From Sinobacterium caligoides (GTDB lineage Bacteria > Pseudomonadota > Gammaproteobacteria > Pseudomonadales > Sinobacteriaceae): a DNA stretch of 64,000 nucleotides. Below the pieces are notes generated by a model. That model was given only the letters and a program-made list of their open reading frames with translations, had not been told where the DNA came from and did no database searches. Of the stretch, positions 49,629-58,411 are shown piece after piece. The stretch spans positions 186,001 to 250,000 of the forward strand of contig NZ_RKHR01000004.1 in the NCBI RefSeq assembly GCF_003752585.1, in the 5' to 3' direction. The first letter of the stretch is position 1. Each line of letters opens with the position of its first letter. Made by a program: the position numbers and the translations under genes.

Positions 49629-52109
49629 CTAACTTGCCTTAATAATCAAAGCCTCATCAAAACGCTTATCTGATGAGCTCATCTCATTAATCACATCGGT
49701 CAGATCGGCTGCATTATAGGCTGCCTGGCGGCGCTCTTCGTCAACCTCACCGTAGAGGGTATTACGCAGCTGTGACTGACGCCCCACGCCTGCAATAACC
49801 TCTTCCATATACGCTGGCGTCCACTCCTGGCCGACCGAGGCACCTGCGGCACGAGTAATCGACTCGTTCATCAGCGATCCACCTAAATCGTTAGCACCCG
49901 CTCGCAGGCTGGTTTCAACCCCCGCCCGCCCCATTTTTACCCACGAGGTTTGTATGTTATCGATCTGCCCAGCCAAGACCAGACGTGCCACAGCGTGCAT
50001 CAGTATCGCCTCGCGAAAGGTTGGCCCTGGCCGCGCATGACCACGCAGATACATCGGCGCCTCCTTACCGACAAAAGGCAGCGGCACCAACTCCGTTATC
50101 ATCCCGGTACGCTGTTGCAGATCACGAAGATGCAACAGGTGCCGCGCCCAATGCTCAGGCCGTTCAATATGGCCGTACATGATCGTCGACGTCGTTTTCA
50201 AGCCAACACTGTGCGCCGTCTCGATCACCTCTAACCACTCTGAAGTATTGAGCTTATCGCTACACAACGTCTCTCTCACCTCGTCATCGAGAATTTCCGC
50301 TGCCGTCCCTGGCAGGGTGTCGAGGCCAGCCTGCTTAAGCTGAAGCAGAAAATCTCGCAGTGATAACCCCAGTGTCTCGGCCCCCTGAGCCACCTCCAAT
50401 GGAGAAAAAGCATGGATATGCATTTCAGGGACGACTTGCTTAATCGCGCGACAAATCGCCAGATAGGTATCGCCGGTATAGTCCGGGTGAATCCCCCCCT
50501 GCAAACAGACTTCCGTCGCACCACGCTGCCAAGCCTCGACACAGCGTCGCTGTATCTCTTCAAGAGAAATATCATAGGGCTTGCCGCGCAAATCCGCATG
50601 GCTTTTGCCTTTAGAAAAAGCACAGAACTTACATTTAAAATAACAAATATTGGTGTAATTAATATTGCGATTGACCGCATGCGTAATCGTCTCACCACAA
50701 ACCTGCTGACGCTGTTGATCCGCCTGCTCACAGACATAGGCCAACTCAGCGCCATGAACGGCAAACAACCTGACAATCTCTGTTTCGCTAAGACGCTCAC
50801 CGGCACGGGCGCGGGCCACACTATCAACGACCTCGTCTGCCACCAAGCTCATCTGTGCAGGAACGCTAAGCAGATCTGTTATCGACTCCGGCGGCCGATT
50901 ATCGCCCCCTGTTGCCCAATCGTCGGTGCGCGGCATACCTAAGCTGTCAGTATTATCGTAGAGGCTACGATGCAAGCTTGAATCTAACCACTGCGCTTTA
51001 TCGTGAACATAAGAAGGGTAAATCGTCAGCCGCTCCACTAACGTTTTGCCAGCACTGGCAGTCTCAAGACGTAGCTTATCCAAGTGCGGCCAGGGGGCCT
51101 CTGGATTAACGAAATCTGGCGTCAACGGTGATACGCCACCCCAGTCATTAATACCGGCATTGACGAGATTCTCCAACACCCCAGGGCTCAGGTTGGGTGG
51201 GGCCTGAATGCTCATCTCAGCGCCAAAGATAATTTTCGCGACAGCAATGGTCCACAGTAGCTCATTCAGGTCGGGTTCCGGCGCCTGTGCCATCAGCGTG
51301 CCAGGTTTGGCGCGGAAGTTCTGCACAATAATTTCCTGCAGCTGACCGTACTGCAAATGACTTCGGCGTAGCAATAATAAAGATTCGATACGCTCGCGTC
51401 GCGTCTCACCAATACCGATGAGGATGCCTGAGGTGAATGGCACCCGATGCTGACCGGCACGATCGATTGTTTCCATGCGCACTGCAGGATCTTTATCCGG
51501 CGAACCGTAGTGTGGCTGCCCCTTTTCACAAAGCCGAGTTGATGCTGACTCCAGCATAATCCCCATCGAAAAAGACACTTTTCGCAGCGCCAACATCTCC
51601 TCATCACTCATGCAGCCAGCATTAATATGTGGCAGCAGGCCCGTCTCACGCTGCACCACTTCAGCGACATGCGCAAGGTATTCTAACGTCGTCGAAAAGC
51701 CTAATTCTGCAAGCGCTTTTCTCGCTGCGCTGTAACGCAACTCAGGGCGTTCGCCGAGGGTGAACAACGCTTCGCGACAGCCCATCGCCGCACCTTCTCG
51801 CGCCACTTTCAAAACCTCCTCAACCGTCATGAAAGGCGAATCTAGCTTTGACGGTGTCTGCGCAAAAGTACAGTAGTGGCAAACATCACGACATAGCTGT
51901 GTCAGCGGAATAAACACCTTGCGAGAATAACTGAGCTGCTGACCAAAATGTTGGTCACGCAAAATACGGGCCTGCTTCATCAAGGCCGCTGTATCATCGA
52001 CAGTAGCCAGCGCGAACGCCTGCTCCTCATCGATCAGACGATGCTCCGCCTGCGCCTGTGTTAAAGCGATAAATAATCGATTGATCGAGGAGGCTCGGTT
52101 CTCTAACAC
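49629..52109 (-). CDS. fbiC: 7,8-didemethyl-8-hydroxy-5-deazariboflavin (Fo) synthase, CofG-CofH fusion
   Basis: 826 residues, full length for FbiC. Two radical-SAM domains are in tandem: the CofG-like half has CRDVCHYC (Cys73, 77, 80), the CofH-like half has CYFKCKFC (Cys489, 493, 496). Other typical stretches are ILIGIGETRRERIESL, APPNLSP, INDWGGVSPLTPDFVNPEAPWP and GANDLGGSLMNESITRAAG. It makes Fo, the deazaflavin chromophore of F420, from tyrosine and the flavin precursor. The GTG start has AGGAA six bases upstream. Last gene of the F420 cluster, 90 bp after cofC, with a perfect hairpin in the gap. The fused form is the actinobacterial layout, whereas archaea have separate proteins. Confidence 0.96.
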   Translation of the reverse strand: MLENRASSINRLFIALTQAQAEHRLIDEEQAFALATVDDTAALMKQARILRDQHFGQQLSYSRKVFIPLTQLCRDVCHYCTFAQTPSKLDSPFMTVEEVLKVAREGAAMGCREALFTLGERPELRYSAARKALAELGFSTTLEYLAHVAEVVQRETGLLPHINAGCMSDEEMLALRKVSFSMGIMLESASTRLCEKGQPHYGSPDKDPAVRMETIDRAGQHRVPFTSGILIGIGETRRERIESLLLLRRSHLQYGQLQEIIVQNFRAKPGTLMAQAPEPDLNELLWTIAVAKIIFGAEMSIQAPPNLSPGVLENLVNAGINDWGGVSPLTPDFVNPEAPWPHLDKLRLETASAGKTLVERLTIYPSYVHDKAQWLDSSLHRSLYDNTDSLGMPRTDDWATGGDNRPPESITDLLSVPAQMSLVADEVVDSVARARAGERLSETEIVRLFAVHGAELAYVCEQADQQRQQVCGETITHAVNRNINYTNICYFKCKFCAFSKGKSHADLRGKPYDISLEEIQRRCVEAWQRGATEVCLQGGIHPDYTGDTYLAICRAIKQVVPEMHIHAFSPLEVAQGAETLGLSLRDFLLQLKQAGLDTLPGTAAEILDDEVRETLCSDKLNTSEWLEVIETAHSVGLKTTSTIMYGHIERPEHWARHLLHLRDLQQRTGMITELVPLPFVGKEAPMYLRGHARPGPTFREAILMHAVARLVLAGQIDNIQTSWVKMGRAGVETSLRAGANDLGGSLMNESITRAAGASVGQEWTPAYMEEVIAGVGRQSQLRNTLYGEVDEERRQAAYNAADLTDVINEMSSSDKRFDEALIIKAS

Positions 52110-52127
52110 GGGATATTCCTAATGTTG

Positions 52128-52147
52128 GCTCGCAGTCTACTGCGAGC
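52128..52147. promoter_or_regulatory. perfect 20-bp hairpin between cofC and fbiC
   Basis: GCTCGCAGT and ACTGCGAGC are separated by CT, so the stem is fully paired with a minimal loop. It lies 18 bp before the fbiC start, inside the F420 gene set, without a T-tract. It may stabilise the upstream mRNA, attenuate fbiC or bind a regulator. Confidence 0.6.
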
Positions 52148-52199
52148 ATATTGACAATTTATTATTTTCATCACAGTCGTTTTTTCATCACAATAACAC

Positions 52200-52907
52200 T
52201 TACGCCGAGACTCGTTGCTCCTCGATCAACACGGGGATCTCGAGCCGATAGCGACGCATCACCATCCAGGTTAACGGTGCCTGCTGCGGCGACACAGCCA
52301 GTGCCTCGACGAGGTCCAATAGATCTTCCGGGGTATCGATATCGGTAGCGATACCGCTATAGCGACGGCTCTGGTAGCGTAGGCTTCTACTGTTAGCCTC
52401 TCGTATATGCCGGTCGAGGCTGCCCTCACCATAATGGAATTTAAAATCCTTGTCAGTATCGATGAGCAGCGCATTGGTTCCCTGACCTTGGCGATCGCTG
52501 ACAAGACTCAGCTGCTGCCCCGTCGCCCGGTGGCTGTGAATCAATTCGTTAATTTCATTCACCTTCGCCAGAGGCAGATCACCGTGGAGCACTAAAACTT
52601 TCCGACAGCCAGCCGCACGTAATGCTGTTACACCTTGGGCGACAGCGTTGTTGAGTCCGCTCTGCTTATTCTCTCTCTGTCGTTCAGCGAGCCAGAAGGC
52701 ATCGTTGTCGGCAGCCACCTGCTGAATATCAGCATCACCGCCCACAATCAGTACACGCTCAACCTCACCGGTTTGGCTCAGTTGCTGTAAAAGGTCACGT
52801 AACATCGCCTCGAACACTCGCCGACGCTGACCGCTGACCAAAACGGGGCTCAGGCGCTGCTTCACATCGGCCAGCGGCTTCGCCGGTATCAAGACCGCAA
52901 GGCTCAT
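52200..52907 (-). CDS. cofC: phospholactate (or related) guanylyltransferase CofC/FbiD
   Basis: 235 residues. The N-terminal nucleotidyltransferase signature is VLIPAKPLADVKQRLSPVLVSGQRRRV, then VLHGDLPL, then GQGTNALLIDTDKDFKFHYGEGSLDRHIREA and DIDTPEDL. It activates 2-phospho-L-lactate, phosphoenolpyruvate or 3-phosphoglycerate with GTP for F420 synthesis; substrate choice differs between lineages and cannot be read here. GAGGTG precedes the ATG by six bases, and the start overlaps the cofD stop (ATGA). Confidence 0.93.
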   Translation of the reverse strand: MSLAVLIPAKPLADVKQRLSPVLVSGQRRRVFEAMLRDLLQQLSQTGEVERVLIVGGDADIQQVAADNDAFWLAERQRENKQSGLNNAVAQGVTALRAAGCRKVLVLHGDLPLAKVNEINELIHSHRATGQQLSLVSDRQGQGTNALLIDTDKDFKFHYGEGSLDRHIREANSRSLRYQSRRYSGIATDIDTPEDLLDLVEALAVSPQQAPLTWMVMRRYRLEIPVLIEEQRVSA

Positions 52908-53893
52908 TGCGGCACCTCTACTGCTAGCTGGCTCACCGTAAGCCGCTCAGCAAAAGCGAGCGTCTGTTGCGCCAATAAAGCTCGGTCTTCTAGCGTTTTC
53001 ATCACTGTATTAGTCACTAGGCAGGGTATCCCTAACGCCTCGATCGCCGCCTGTTGTTCTACGTCGATGTTATCTATCACAAAGCCATCGAGCAAATCAC
53101 CATAAAACTCAGCGACTGCAATAGCACTACACCCTAAACCCAGCTCCGTAAACATCTTTGCCGCCGGTCCTTTGATCGCACTACCACCAACAATCGGCGA
53201 CACAGCGATGACTGGCGCCTTACTCTGCCGCATCGCCTCACGCACACCACACAGGCGCAACATCGGATCGACACTGACAAAGGGATTAGAGGGGCAGATA
53301 ATAATGGCTGCTAGCTGGCTAGCCGCTAACAATTGCATCCAATCAGGCTGTGGCCTCGCCTGCTCAATGCCCTGAAAATAGAAGCCCGTGACCTCAGGCG
53401 CACACTGCTCGCCAACAAAATACTGCTGAAAAGGTAATTCGCCCTGCGCCGTCTGCACGAAAGTGCGAACCGGGTCATCCGACATCGGCAACAGGGTATA
53501 ACTCACACCGAGCGCGCTGTTCAATTGCCCCGTCGTCTCAGTCAGACTCACACCATCACGTAACAACTGACTACGCTGTAAATGGGTGGCAATATCACGA
53601 TCACCTAAACGAAACCAGGTCGGCCCATTTAGCTCAGCCAGTGCTGACATACACGACCAGCTCTCGCCCTCTATGCCCCAGCCCTGCTCTTTATTACTTA
53701 GCTCGGCCAAGGTGTACATTACCGTATCCAGATCCGGGCAAATCGACAAACCCAAGTGCTCAAAGTCATCGGCAGTGTTCGCTACCACCGTCAACTCCGT
53801 GGCCCCTAGGTGCTGCGTCAAGCCCAGCGCTAACTTCGCTCCGCCGACGCCTCCTGACAGCGCTAACACTTGTCTTCTCTGCTTATGCACCAT
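52904..53893 (-). CDS. cofD: 2-phospho-L-lactate transferase CofD
   Basis: 329 residues from the ATG at 53893; a TTG three codons earlier is possible. The N-terminal motif LALSGGVGGAKLALGL and then TVVANTADDFEHLGLSICPDLDTVMYTL are diagnostic of CofD. WFRLGDRDIATHLQR, ICPSNPFVSVDPML and AVSPIVGGSAIKGPAAKM also match. It transfers the phospholactyl-type side chain from the CofC product to Fo, giving F420-0. It overlaps cofC by four bases and follows cofE after 96 bp. Confidence 0.95.
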   Translation of the reverse strand: MVHKQRRQVLALSGGVGGAKLALGLTQHLGATELTVVANTADDFEHLGLSICPDLDTVMYTLAELSNKEQGWGIEGESWSCMSALAELNGPTWFRLGDRDIATHLQRSQLLRDGVSLTETTGQLNSALGVSYTLLPMSDDPVRTFVQTAQGELPFQQYFVGEQCAPEVTGFYFQGIEQARPQPDWMQLLAASQLAAIIICPSNPFVSVDPMLRLCGVREAMRQSKAPVIAVSPIVGGSAIKGPAAKMFTELGLGCSAIAVAEFYGDLLDGFVIDNIDVEQQAAIEALGIPCLVTNTVMKTLEDRALLAQQTLAFAERLTVSQLAVEVPQ

Positions 53894-53989
53894 CACCACC
53901 AACGTCTACTTTGATTATTAACCGCGTAAAATACATTTAAGCCCTCTACATTGGGCATTCTAGCAGCATAATGATCTAGAAAAAATCAC

Positions 53990-54754
53990 CTAACGGAAGA
54001 GGTCAGCGTCTTTGTCACGAATCAACGATCGACTGCCGCTCTCTGAGCTTGGCAGCTCCAACCCTGATAGCAACACCAATGGTGCCCCCTGGTTACCCTG
54101 CCCCATTAACAGCGAGGCGGCGCAGGCAATTTCATCGGCGACGGCAATCGTCGTCACCTCGAGTGGTCGGCCATATAAGTCTTCACAACCCACCTGATCC
54201 TGCACTGGATCAAAGCCAGCACTGCCTATCGTCATACCGGTAATACCGTTACGCCAGGCACGACCAGCACTGTCGGCAATGACGATTTTGACATCACAGC
54301 CATAACGCTCGGCGATGCCTTGGCGCAATAGTGCCGCCGAACGATCCGAGTCCTCTGGTAATAACAGCACACGTTCACGCCCATCCTCAGACACCGTGAT
54401 GTTCGAGCGGTCAATGCCCGCATTAGCGTGCACATAACCTAAGCGGTGCTGCACGATCATTACCCCTGGTCGATGCCGTACCACCTCAACAGACTCCGAG
54501 AGAATCAACTCAACCAGGCGCGGATCTTTATCGACCTTTTCTGCCCATAGCAGTGCCTCCGGCGAAGGTATTACCTCATCCAAAATGGCGTATCGCCCCT
54601 CTGACTTAGAGACTATTTTCTGTGCCAACACCAGCACATCACCCGTAACGGGAGTGGTACCTGCTGCAGCAAAGGCCTCGCAACAAATAGCCAACAAATC
54701 ATCGCCTGGCTCTACATGAGGGACACCTGGTAATACACGGGTCGTAAATTGCAT
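53990..54754 (-). CDS. cofE: coenzyme F420-0:L-glutamate ligase CofE
   Basis: 254 residues from the ATG at 54754; a GTG two codons earlier is possible. Diagnostic stretches are DVLVLAQKIVSKSEGR, RHRPGVMIVQHRLGYVHANAGIDRSN, DSDRSAALLRQGI, VIADSAGRAWRNGITGMTIGSAGFDP and DLYGRPLEVTTIAVADEIACAASLLMGQGNQGAPLVL. It adds glutamate residues to F420-0. It is the stand-alone form: the C-terminal nitroreductase-like domain of mycobacterial FbiB is absent, so the number of glutamates and the final dehydro-F420 reduction may be handled differently. Confidence 0.95.
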   Translation of the reverse strand: MQFTTRVLPGVPHVEPGDDLLAICCEAFAAAGTTPVTGDVLVLAQKIVSKSEGRYAILDEVIPSPEALLWAEKVDKDPRLVELILSESVEVVRHRPGVMIVQHRLGYVHANAGIDRSNITVSEDGRERVLLLPEDSDRSAALLRQGIAERYGCDVKIVIADSAGRAWRNGITGMTIGSAGFDPVQDQVGCEDLYGRPLEVTTIAVADEIACAASLLMGQGNQGAPLVLLSGLELPSSESGSRSLIRDKDADLFR

Positions 54755-54845
54755 AATCACAATACCACTTTACTTTGTGCTTATTCTTTTAACTGACCAA
54801 TACCAAGCTAACACCGCCCACTCAGTGATCATCAGCATGATAATA

Positions 54846-55523
54846 TTATTCCGCTAAACCGCTGATGCGGATACCCGCGTGACACTTATATTGTCGATTA
54901 ATGGTAATCAGTACTGAAGTCATCGCCTCTACCGCTGCCGAATTAGCGATAGGTCCAGCATGAAAACCACGCATACCTGCGGCCTCTACGAGGGTAATCA
55001 CCTGCTCACGTGCCACCTTCTTATCACCACAAACGAGAACATCACAATCAAGCGCCTCACCTTCTTGTAGGTGGTGAGCCGCCACATTCTGAAAAGCTGA
55101 AACAACACGCGTATCCTCGCCGAGAAAGTCTTGTGCAATCTGCCCCGCACTGCCGCCTTCAGGCAACTGCACACGACCGACCTTAGGCGGCACTAACGGT
55201 ACCGTAACATCGATCAGAATTTTATCTTTCAGAGAAGTCTTCACCAACTCGAGTGTGCTCAGCTGATGTGAAAAAGGGACTGTGAGTACAACAAGGTCTG
55301 CCGCAGCAGCTGCCGCTTCATTATTTAACGCCTCGACACTGATATCAGCGACCCCCCGCTCATCCATCAGAGCTTGCAGATCATCAGCTGCCTGCTGCGC
55401 TTTTTCTTGCGTGCGCGAACCGATAACAATACTGTAACCAGCCTGTGCCCAGCGCCGCGCTAAGCCTGTGCCGAGATCGCCGGTACCACCTAGGATTGCA
55501 ATCGTTTTTATTACATCAGTCAT
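54846..55523 (-). CDS. npdG: NADPH-dependent F420 reductase (Fno/NpdG)
   Basis: 225 residues. The Rossmann motif AILGGTGDLGTGLARRWAQAGYSIVIGSR is characteristic of F420:NADP oxidoreductase. DLVVLTVPFSHQ, DVTVPLVPPKVGRVQLPEGGSAGQIAQ, VVSAFQNVAAHHLQ and CDVLVCGD continue the family pattern. It transfers hydride between NADPH and F420. It is first in the F420 gene set, 91 bp before cofE, and is the only F420-using enzyme I can identify in the window. It is divergent from the SDR gene at 55781. Confidence 0.94.
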   Translation of the reverse strand: MTDVIKTIAILGGTGDLGTGLARRWAQAGYSIVIGSRTQEKAQQAADDLQALMDERGVADISVEALNNEAAAAAADLVVLTVPFSHQLSTLELVKTSLKDKILIDVTVPLVPPKVGRVQLPEGGSAGQIAQDFLGEDTRVVSAFQNVAAHHLQEGEALDCDVLVCGDKKVAREQVITLVEAAGMRGFHAGPIANSAAVEAMTSVLITINRQYKCHAGIRISGLAE

Positions 55524-55780
55524 CAGAAACTTCTCTCATTATAATATTATTAACATCGCTTTCAGTACGCTAAGACGCTGAGCATACTGTAATTATATGC
55601 CTTTAAAAACAACGACTATCGACACTCAATAGCGCTATGTTAGCAGATGCTCAGAGCATCACAAGTCACCCCCGCGGGTGAGCGCTAACCAATGCGCTTT
55701 GCATCGATTTTTCATATACTAGCAGACATCAAAATAGCACCACATACTCAATAACATAATCAATAAATAAGGGTTCTAAG

Positions 55781-56560
55781 ATGCACAACCGATTAGATAT
55801 GAGTGGCAAAGTCGTTATCGTTACCGGTGGCGGCAAAGGCGTAGGCCGCGGTATCACGCTGCGCTTTCTTGAGGCCGGCGCAAAAGTGATCATCTGCGGA
55901 AGAAGCGAACCCGACACACTACCAAGCTATAATGGCAACAATGCCATCTTTCAGGGCGTCGATGTCCGCGACATCGAGCAGATACAAAAACTGATCGATT
56001 TCACCGTCGCAGAATTTGGTCGACTCGATGTGCTGGTCAATAACGCTGGTGGCGCCCCAAATGCCGACGCAGCTACCGTATCGCCACGTTTTTCAGAGTC
56101 TATCATTCGCCTCAATCTACTCGCCCCACTGAACTTCTGTCAGCTCGCCAACGCCGTCATGCAAAAGCAACCCGAAGGCGGCTCCATCATCAATATTTGC
56201 AGTGTTAGCGCTGTACGCCCCTCGCCAGGGACTGCCGCCTACGGTGCAGCCAAGGCTGGCCTTCTCAATTTGACCACCTCTCTCGCCGTAGAGTGGGCAC
56301 CAAAGGTTCGCACTAACGCCATCGTTGCAGGGCTTATCAAAACAGAACAAGCTCATCTTCACTATGGTGATGACGAGGGTATTGCTGCCGTCTCTGCCAC
56401 AGTCCCCCTCGGGCGCATGGCTAACCCAGAAGACATCGGTGACGCCTGTCTGTATTTTGCCAGCGATCTTTCCTCCTATGTTTCTGGCTCTAGCATCACC
56501 TTACACGGCGGCGGTGAGAAGCCCGCCTTCCTCAACGCTGGCAATACTGACAACGCTTAA
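55781..56560 (+). CDS. short-chain dehydrogenase/reductase
   Basis: 259 residues, classical SDR length. Cofactor motif TGGGKGVG is at 15-22, NNAGG at 87-91, the catalytic Ser is in NICSVSAV and YGAAK gives Tyr154 and Lys158. The C-terminus GSSITLHGGGEKPAF is family-typical. Proteins of this shape act in fatty-acid, steroid or aromatic metabolism; the substrate is unknown. It is divergent from npdG with a 257-bp shared region and is followed after 82 bp by a thioesterase gene, so the two probably form a unit. Confidence 0.92.
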   Translation: MHNRLDMSGKVVIVTGGGKGVGRGITLRFLEAGAKVIICGRSEPDTLPSYNGNNAIFQGVDVRDIEQIQKLIDFTVAEFGRLDVLVNNAGGAPNADAATVSPRFSESIIRLNLLAPLNFCQLANAVMQKQPEGGSIINICSVSAVRPSPGTAAYGAAKAGLLNLTTSLAVEWAPKVRTNAIVAGLIKTEQAHLHYGDDEGIAAVSATVPLGRMANPEDIGDACLYFASDLSSYVSGSSITLHGGGEKPAFLNAGNTDNA

Positions 56561-56642
56561 GCGCCTATTTTGTCATGGTTATCAGCCATAAAATGCCGCC
56601 ACTCACTGTGGCGGCCACAGCAATCGTTTTTGGAGTCCCCCT

Positions 56643-57074
56643 GTGGCACGCACTGTTATCGATCTACCTGACACCTTTCAATACGAAACCTATCTCGATA
56701 TCTATATCGGTCACATCAATATCGCTAGCCACCTTGGCAACGATTCATTAGTCAGCCTATTAAATGAAGCAAGATGCCAATTTCTTAACGATCTTGGGGC
56801 CATAAACATGGAAGTCTGTGGCGCACAGATGATCAACGCTGACCTCGCTGTGATCCTCAAGAGCGAAGCCAAATACGGCGAGCGCTTACGCATAGAAATA
56901 CAGGCCGCTGAATTTCAAAAATACGGCTGTGACTTTATCTATCGAGTCACAGAAGCCAGTAGCGAACGCGTCGTTGCCATCGCCAAAACGACGATGCTCT
57001 GCTTCGACTACGTCAGTAATCAGCTATCTACCGCCCCTAACGGCTTCGCTGAATTCTTTCAGCAGACAGCATAA
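56643..57074 (+). CDS. hotdog-fold acyl-CoA thioesterase
   Basis: 143 residues from a GTG with GGAG upstream. The pattern FQYETYLDIYIGHINIASHLGNDSLVSLLNEARCQFLNDLG is the 4-hydroxybenzoyl-CoA thioesterase-like start, with Asn/His in the place of the catalytic Asp region. KYGERLRIEIQAAEFQKYGCDFIYRV and VAIAKTTMLCFDY complete a single hotdog domain. It hydrolyses an acyl- or aroyl-CoA, in the cytoplasm. Downstream of the SDR and upstream of a LuxR-type regulator, suggesting a small catabolic unit. Confidence 0.85.
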   Translation: MARTVIDLPDTFQYETYLDIYIGHINIASHLGNDSLVSLLNEARCQFLNDLGAINMEVCGAQMINADLAVILKSEAKYGERLRIEIQAAEFQKYGCDFIYRVTEASSERVVAIAKTTMLCFDYVSNQLSTAPNGFAEFFQQTA

Positions 57075-57197
57075 GAGGGCACCGACGGTCGCTATAAAGC
57101 CACATAACGGGAGGATTTATATTTATAGTAATTTTACTGATAATCCCCCCTAATGGTGGTGTATACTCTTGCACATAATACTTAGGAAGTGGGAAAT

Positions 57198-58355
57198 ATG
57201 TCTCAAGAACTATTGGCATCGAGTTACAGCGACCTTATCGACGCGATCTATCGCGGCCCTCTAGAACGGACACCATGGCAGAGCTTTCTGACCCAATTCA
57301 AGAACTTACTAGACTGCAAAGTAGTCGCCTTAGTTCGCCGCTTCCCGACTCAAAGCGATCGCGGACTACTCTACACTATCGGTGGCGATGAGCATCTCGC
57401 GGCTGATTATCGCAACCGCCTCTACGCCGTTGAGCCACAAATTAGCAAGACACCTAACCGTCCTGTCTACACTTTAGATGAGTTAGCGAACAAAGAAACC
57501 ATGATCAAGAGCGACTTCTTCCAGAAGTGCCTCGCCCCCTCTAACATCGCCCACCTACTCTGCGCCGATACCTTCGAGCATGACGGTACTAACGGCCGTG
57601 TCTTGCAGGCTAGATTATGCGCTGCAAAGATTGACGGCACTGTTAATTTTACTGAGGAAGAAAAGCAAATCTGCGAGTTATTATTACCCCACTTGCAGCG
57701 CGCACTGATGTTCCACAAAGAATACGTTAAGGTTGAGGCAGAGCGCGCACTCTACGAAGCCTCTATGGGGCAGCTCGGTTTAGGCACTATTATTCTTGAT
57801 GAAAACGGCCGACTGATTAAAAGTAACAGCATTGCCAACAACATCCTCAACGAGCGTGACGGTCTCGTTATCGAGGATGATAAACTGCTCTTCTCCAATC
57901 GAGAAAACGATACCGTCCTACAGCAGGCTATCGAACGCTGCCGCGCCCTACTCGCTTTCCGCGACAACCAGCTAGTCGAAGCACTGCGCGTGCAGCGCCC
58001 CTCCGGCCATGCCGACTTAGGTATCCTAATCAAGTCGGTCAACTCCGCCGTCACGGGCACCGACAACAACTTTATCCAGGGCTGCCCCTCTATTGCTATT
58101 TTCATCAGCGACCCTGAACAGCAGAGCGCTACCGGCGCCGATATTCTTCGTCAACTCTACGGTCTCACCAACGCCGAAGCCAATCTCGCGCTGTTGATAC
58201 TGGAGGGGATGAGCGTCGAAGAAGCAGCAGGACATCAAGGCGTCAGTAAAAACACGGTCAAAACACACCTTAAATCACTCTACGCCAAGACCGGTGTCAG
58301 TAAGCAGACTCGCCTGGTACGCCTTCTAAGTAAGAGCGTCGCCTCCCTCGGCTAA
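57198..58355 (+). CDS. LuxR-type helix-turn-helix transcriptional regulator
   Basis: 385 residues from the ATG at 57198, with AGGAAG and GGGA upstream. The C-terminal LuxR/GerE helix-turn-helix spans ~325-378 (LYGLTNAEANLALLILEGMSVEEAAGHQGVSKNTVKTHLKSLYAKTGVSKQTRLVRLL). The N-terminal and middle parts look like GAF/PAS-type sensing regions (LGTIILDENGRLIKSN). It is clearly paralogous to the regulator at 61808-62953 over the whole length (e.g. SDLIDAIYRGPLERTPWQSFL against SELIELAYKGALEDYPWKSFL). It probably controls the adjacent SDR/thioesterase genes or responds to a lipid-like signal (inference). A strong terminator follows. Confidence 0.88.
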   Translation: MSQELLASSYSDLIDAIYRGPLERTPWQSFLTQFKNLLDCKVVALVRRFPTQSDRGLLYTIGGDEHLAADYRNRLYAVEPQISKTPNRPVYTLDELANKETMIKSDFFQKCLAPSNIAHLLCADTFEHDGTNGRVLQARLCAAKIDGTVNFTEEEKQICELLLPHLQRALMFHKEYVKVEAERALYEASMGQLGLGTIILDENGRLIKSNSIANNILNERDGLVIEDDKLLFSNRENDTVLQQAIERCRALLAFRDNQLVEALRVQRPSGHADLGILIKSVNSAVTGTDNNFIQGCPSIAIFISDPEQQSATGADILRQLYGLTNAEANLALLILEGMSVEEAAGHQGVSKNTVKTHLKSLYAKTGVSKQTRLVRLLSKSVASLG

Positions 58356-58373
58356 GGTAGTACAGCTACGTCG

Positions 58374-58410
58374 AAAACGCCGAGCCTATGTTCGGCGTTT
58401 TTCTTTTTTA
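58374..58410 (+). terminator. rho-independent terminator of the LuxR-type gene
   Basis: AAACGCCGA and TCGGCGTTT form a 9-bp stem with an 8-nt loop, followed by a T-rich run. It starts 19 bp after the stop and lies just before the end of the convergent zinc-ribbon gene. Confidence 0.9.
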
Positions 58411-58411
58411 C

